A DNA stretch of 5,325 bases from assembly GCA_031178565.1 (NCBI GenBank), contig JAPSIU010000210.1, positions 1 to 5,325 of the forward strand, written 5' to 3'. Each line of letters starts with the position of its first letter. Position 1 is the first letter of the stretch. The DNA comes from Leucobacter sp. (lineage in GTDB: Bacteria; Actinomycetota; Actinomycetes; Actinomycetales; Microbacteriaceae). The translations under genes were made by a program, and so were the position numbers. Below are positions 4,118 through 5,325 of the stretch, in pieces. The notes beneath the pieces were generated by a model, which saw only the letters and a program-made list of their open reading frames with translations, did no database searches and was not told the DNA's origin.

Positions 4118-5325
4118 CTGCGCCTTCAGCGCGGCAAGAGCCGCGTCATCGGCGAGCGCCCCGGCCGAGGCCGAATCGCTCGAGAAGCTGTTCGAGCCGG
4201 ATGCCTCCGCAGCGGGGGCCGCGGCGACCTCGGTGAGCGAAGCGGCGACCTGCTTCTTGTGAGCCTCCCAGCGATCCTGGGCGGCAGCGTACTCCTGCTC
4301 CCACTTCTCGCGCTGAGCCTCGAAGCCTTCCTTCCACTCCTGAGTCTCGGGATCGAAGCCCTCGGGGTACTTGTACTCGCCGTTCTCGTCGTACTCCGTG
4401 GTCATGCCGTAGAGCGCCGGATCGAACTCGGTGCCCTCGGGGTCCACGCCCTCGTTCGCCTGCTTGAGGCTGAGCGAGATGCGGCGACGCTCGAGGTCGA
4501 TGTCGATGATCTTGACGAAGACCTCCTGGCCGGCCTGCACGACCTGCTCGGCGAGCTCGACGTGCTGACCCGACAGCTCGGAGATGTGCACGAGGCCCTC
4601 GATGCCGTCTGCGACGCGAACGAACGCACCGAAGGGGACGAGCTTCGTGACGACACCCGGCGCGATCTGACCGATCGCGTGGGTGCGGGCGAAGACCTGC
4701 CAGGGGTCCTCCTGCGTCGCCTTCAGCGAGAGCGAGACGCGCTCGCGATCCAGCTCGACCGAGAGCACCTCGACGGTGACTTCCTGGCCGACCTCGACCA
4801 CGTCGGAGGCGTGCTCGATGTGCTTCCAGGAGAGCTCGGAGACGTGCACGAGGCCGTCCACGCCGCCCAGGTCGACGAACGCGCCGAAGTTGACGATCGA
4901 GGAGATGACGCCCTTGCGCACCTGTCCGGGCTTGAGCTCGGCGAGGAAGGAGGAGCGGGTGGCCGACTGCGTCTCCTCGAGGAGCGCGCGGCGCGAGAGG
5001 ACCACGTTGTTGCGGTTCTTGTCGAGTTCGAGGATCTTGGCCTCGATCTCCTGGCCCAGGTACGGCGTGAGATCGCGCACGCGGCGCAGCTCGATGAGCG
5101 AGGCGGGGAGGAAGCCGCGGAGTCCGATGTCCACGATGAGGCCGCCCTTGACGACCTCGATGACGGTGCCGGTGACGACGCCCTCGTTCTCCTTGATGCG
5201 CTCCACATCGCCCCAAGCGCGCTCGTACTGCGCGCGCTTCTTGGACAGGATGAGGCGACCTTCCTTGTCCTCCTTCTGGAGCACGAGCGCCTCTACGGAA
5301 TCGCCGACCTCGACGACCTCACCGG
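4103..5325 (-). CDS. rpsA: 30S ribosomal protein S1 (partial, start lies beyond right edge)
   Basis: S1 binds mRNA and helps to place it on the 30S subunit. The window holds 406 residues to the stop; the first 75-80 residues of a roughly 480-residue actinobacterial protein are missing. What begins at 5323 is the end of S1 domain 1 (GRLILSKKRA). Domain 2 spans about 5182-4985 (GGLIVDIGLRGFLPASLIE), domain 3 about 4921-4718 (NFGAFVDLGGVDGLVHVSEL) and domain 4 about 4666-4460 (PFGAFVRVADGIEGLVHISE). A tail of about 118 residues follows, acidic and aromatic at first (FDPALYGM, YPEGFDPETQEW), then a probable helix, then Ala/Ser rich, ending ALAALKAQLEGN. This is the typical tail of mycobacterial and related S1. 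The frame is open through a GTG at 5284, which is an internal Val codon, not the start. A strong terminator follows. Confidence 0.97.
   Translation of the reverse strand, partial: GEVVEVGDSVEALVLQKEDKEGRLILSKKRAQYERAWGDVERIKENEGVVTGTVIEVVKGGLIVDIGLRGFLPASLIELRRVRDLTPYLGQEIEAKILELDKNRNNVVLSRRALLEETQSATRSSFLAELKPGQVRKGVISSIVNFGAFVDLGGVDGLVHVSELSWKHIEHASDVVEVGQEVTVEVLSVELDRERVSLSLKATQEDPWQVFARTHAIGQIAPGVVTKLVPFGAFVRVADGIEGLVHISELSGQHVELAEQVVQAGQEVFVKIIDIDLERRRISLSLKQANEGVDPEGTEFDPALYGMTTEYDENGEYKYPEGFDPETQEWKEGFEAQREKWEQEYAAAQDRWEAHKKQVAASLTEVAAAPAAEASGSNSFSSDSASAGALADDAALAALKAQLEGN

Noticed and set aside
3460..4236. Plus-strand open frame across DUF998, the intergenic region and the rpsA tail
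   Set aside because: It is Arg/Ala/Pro rich with no domain, and it crosses the strong terminator hairpin and two well-supported genes on the other strand.
4146..5216. Second long minus-strand frame inside rpsA
   Set aside because: It is a +1 shadow of the S1 gene with a Gly/Arg/His-rich composition; all S1 domain motifs are in the rpsA frame.

Overview
The window is chromosomal DNA from a high-GC actinobacterium, most likely of the family Microbacteriaceae (genera such as Leucobacter or Microbacterium; the genus is an inference). The reasons are the strong G/C bias in third codon positions, a ribosomal protein S1 with the long acidic actinobacterial C-terminal tail, an RNase E with a long disordered N-terminal extension, an actinobacterial-type VKOR, and several start codons that sit 6-7 bases after a TANNNT box, the pattern of leaderless mRNAs common in this phylum. 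No phage, transposon, CRISPR, tRNA or rRNA is visible. This is mostly ordinary housekeeping DNA.

Layout. (1) 1-955, minus: the N-terminal 318 residues of an RNase E/G ribonuclease (rne), running off the left edge. Because it has no stop inside the window, it is easily missed. (2) 956-1234: a divergent intergenic region with candidate rne promoters and an unusually rich set of inverted repeats that would fold in the rne leader RNA. (3) 1235-1846, plus: a five-helix vitamin K epoxide reductase (VKOR) family oxidoreductase. (4) 1877-2497, minus, convergent with VKOR: dephospho-CoA kinase (coaE), with a GTG start. (5) 2557-3159, plus: a DUF4126 membrane protein, divergent from coaE across 59 bp. 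(6) 3025-3891, minus: a six-helix DUF998-like membrane protein whose 3' end overlaps the DUF4126 gene antisense by 135 bp; a 15-bp tandem repeat lies in its coding region just outside the overlap. (7) 3905-4102: repeats and a strong rpsA terminator hairpin. (8) 4103-5325, minus: ribosomal protein S1 (rpsA), running off the right edge.

The genes do not form one pathway. rpsA and rne belong to translation and RNA turnover, coaE to cofactor synthesis, and VKOR to envelope disulfide bond formation. The two DUF genes are membrane proteins of unknown function, placed between rpsA and coaE, which are near neighbours in mycobacteria. The most interesting signal is regulatory: the region upstream of rne can form several stem-loops, three with purine GAG-containing loops, plus one hairpin covering the probable Shine-Dalgarno. 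This resembles in concept the 5'UTR feedback control of RNase E known from E. coli. Secondary points are the leaderless start architecture and four short tandem repeats (18, 15, 22 and 16 bp) at gene edges.
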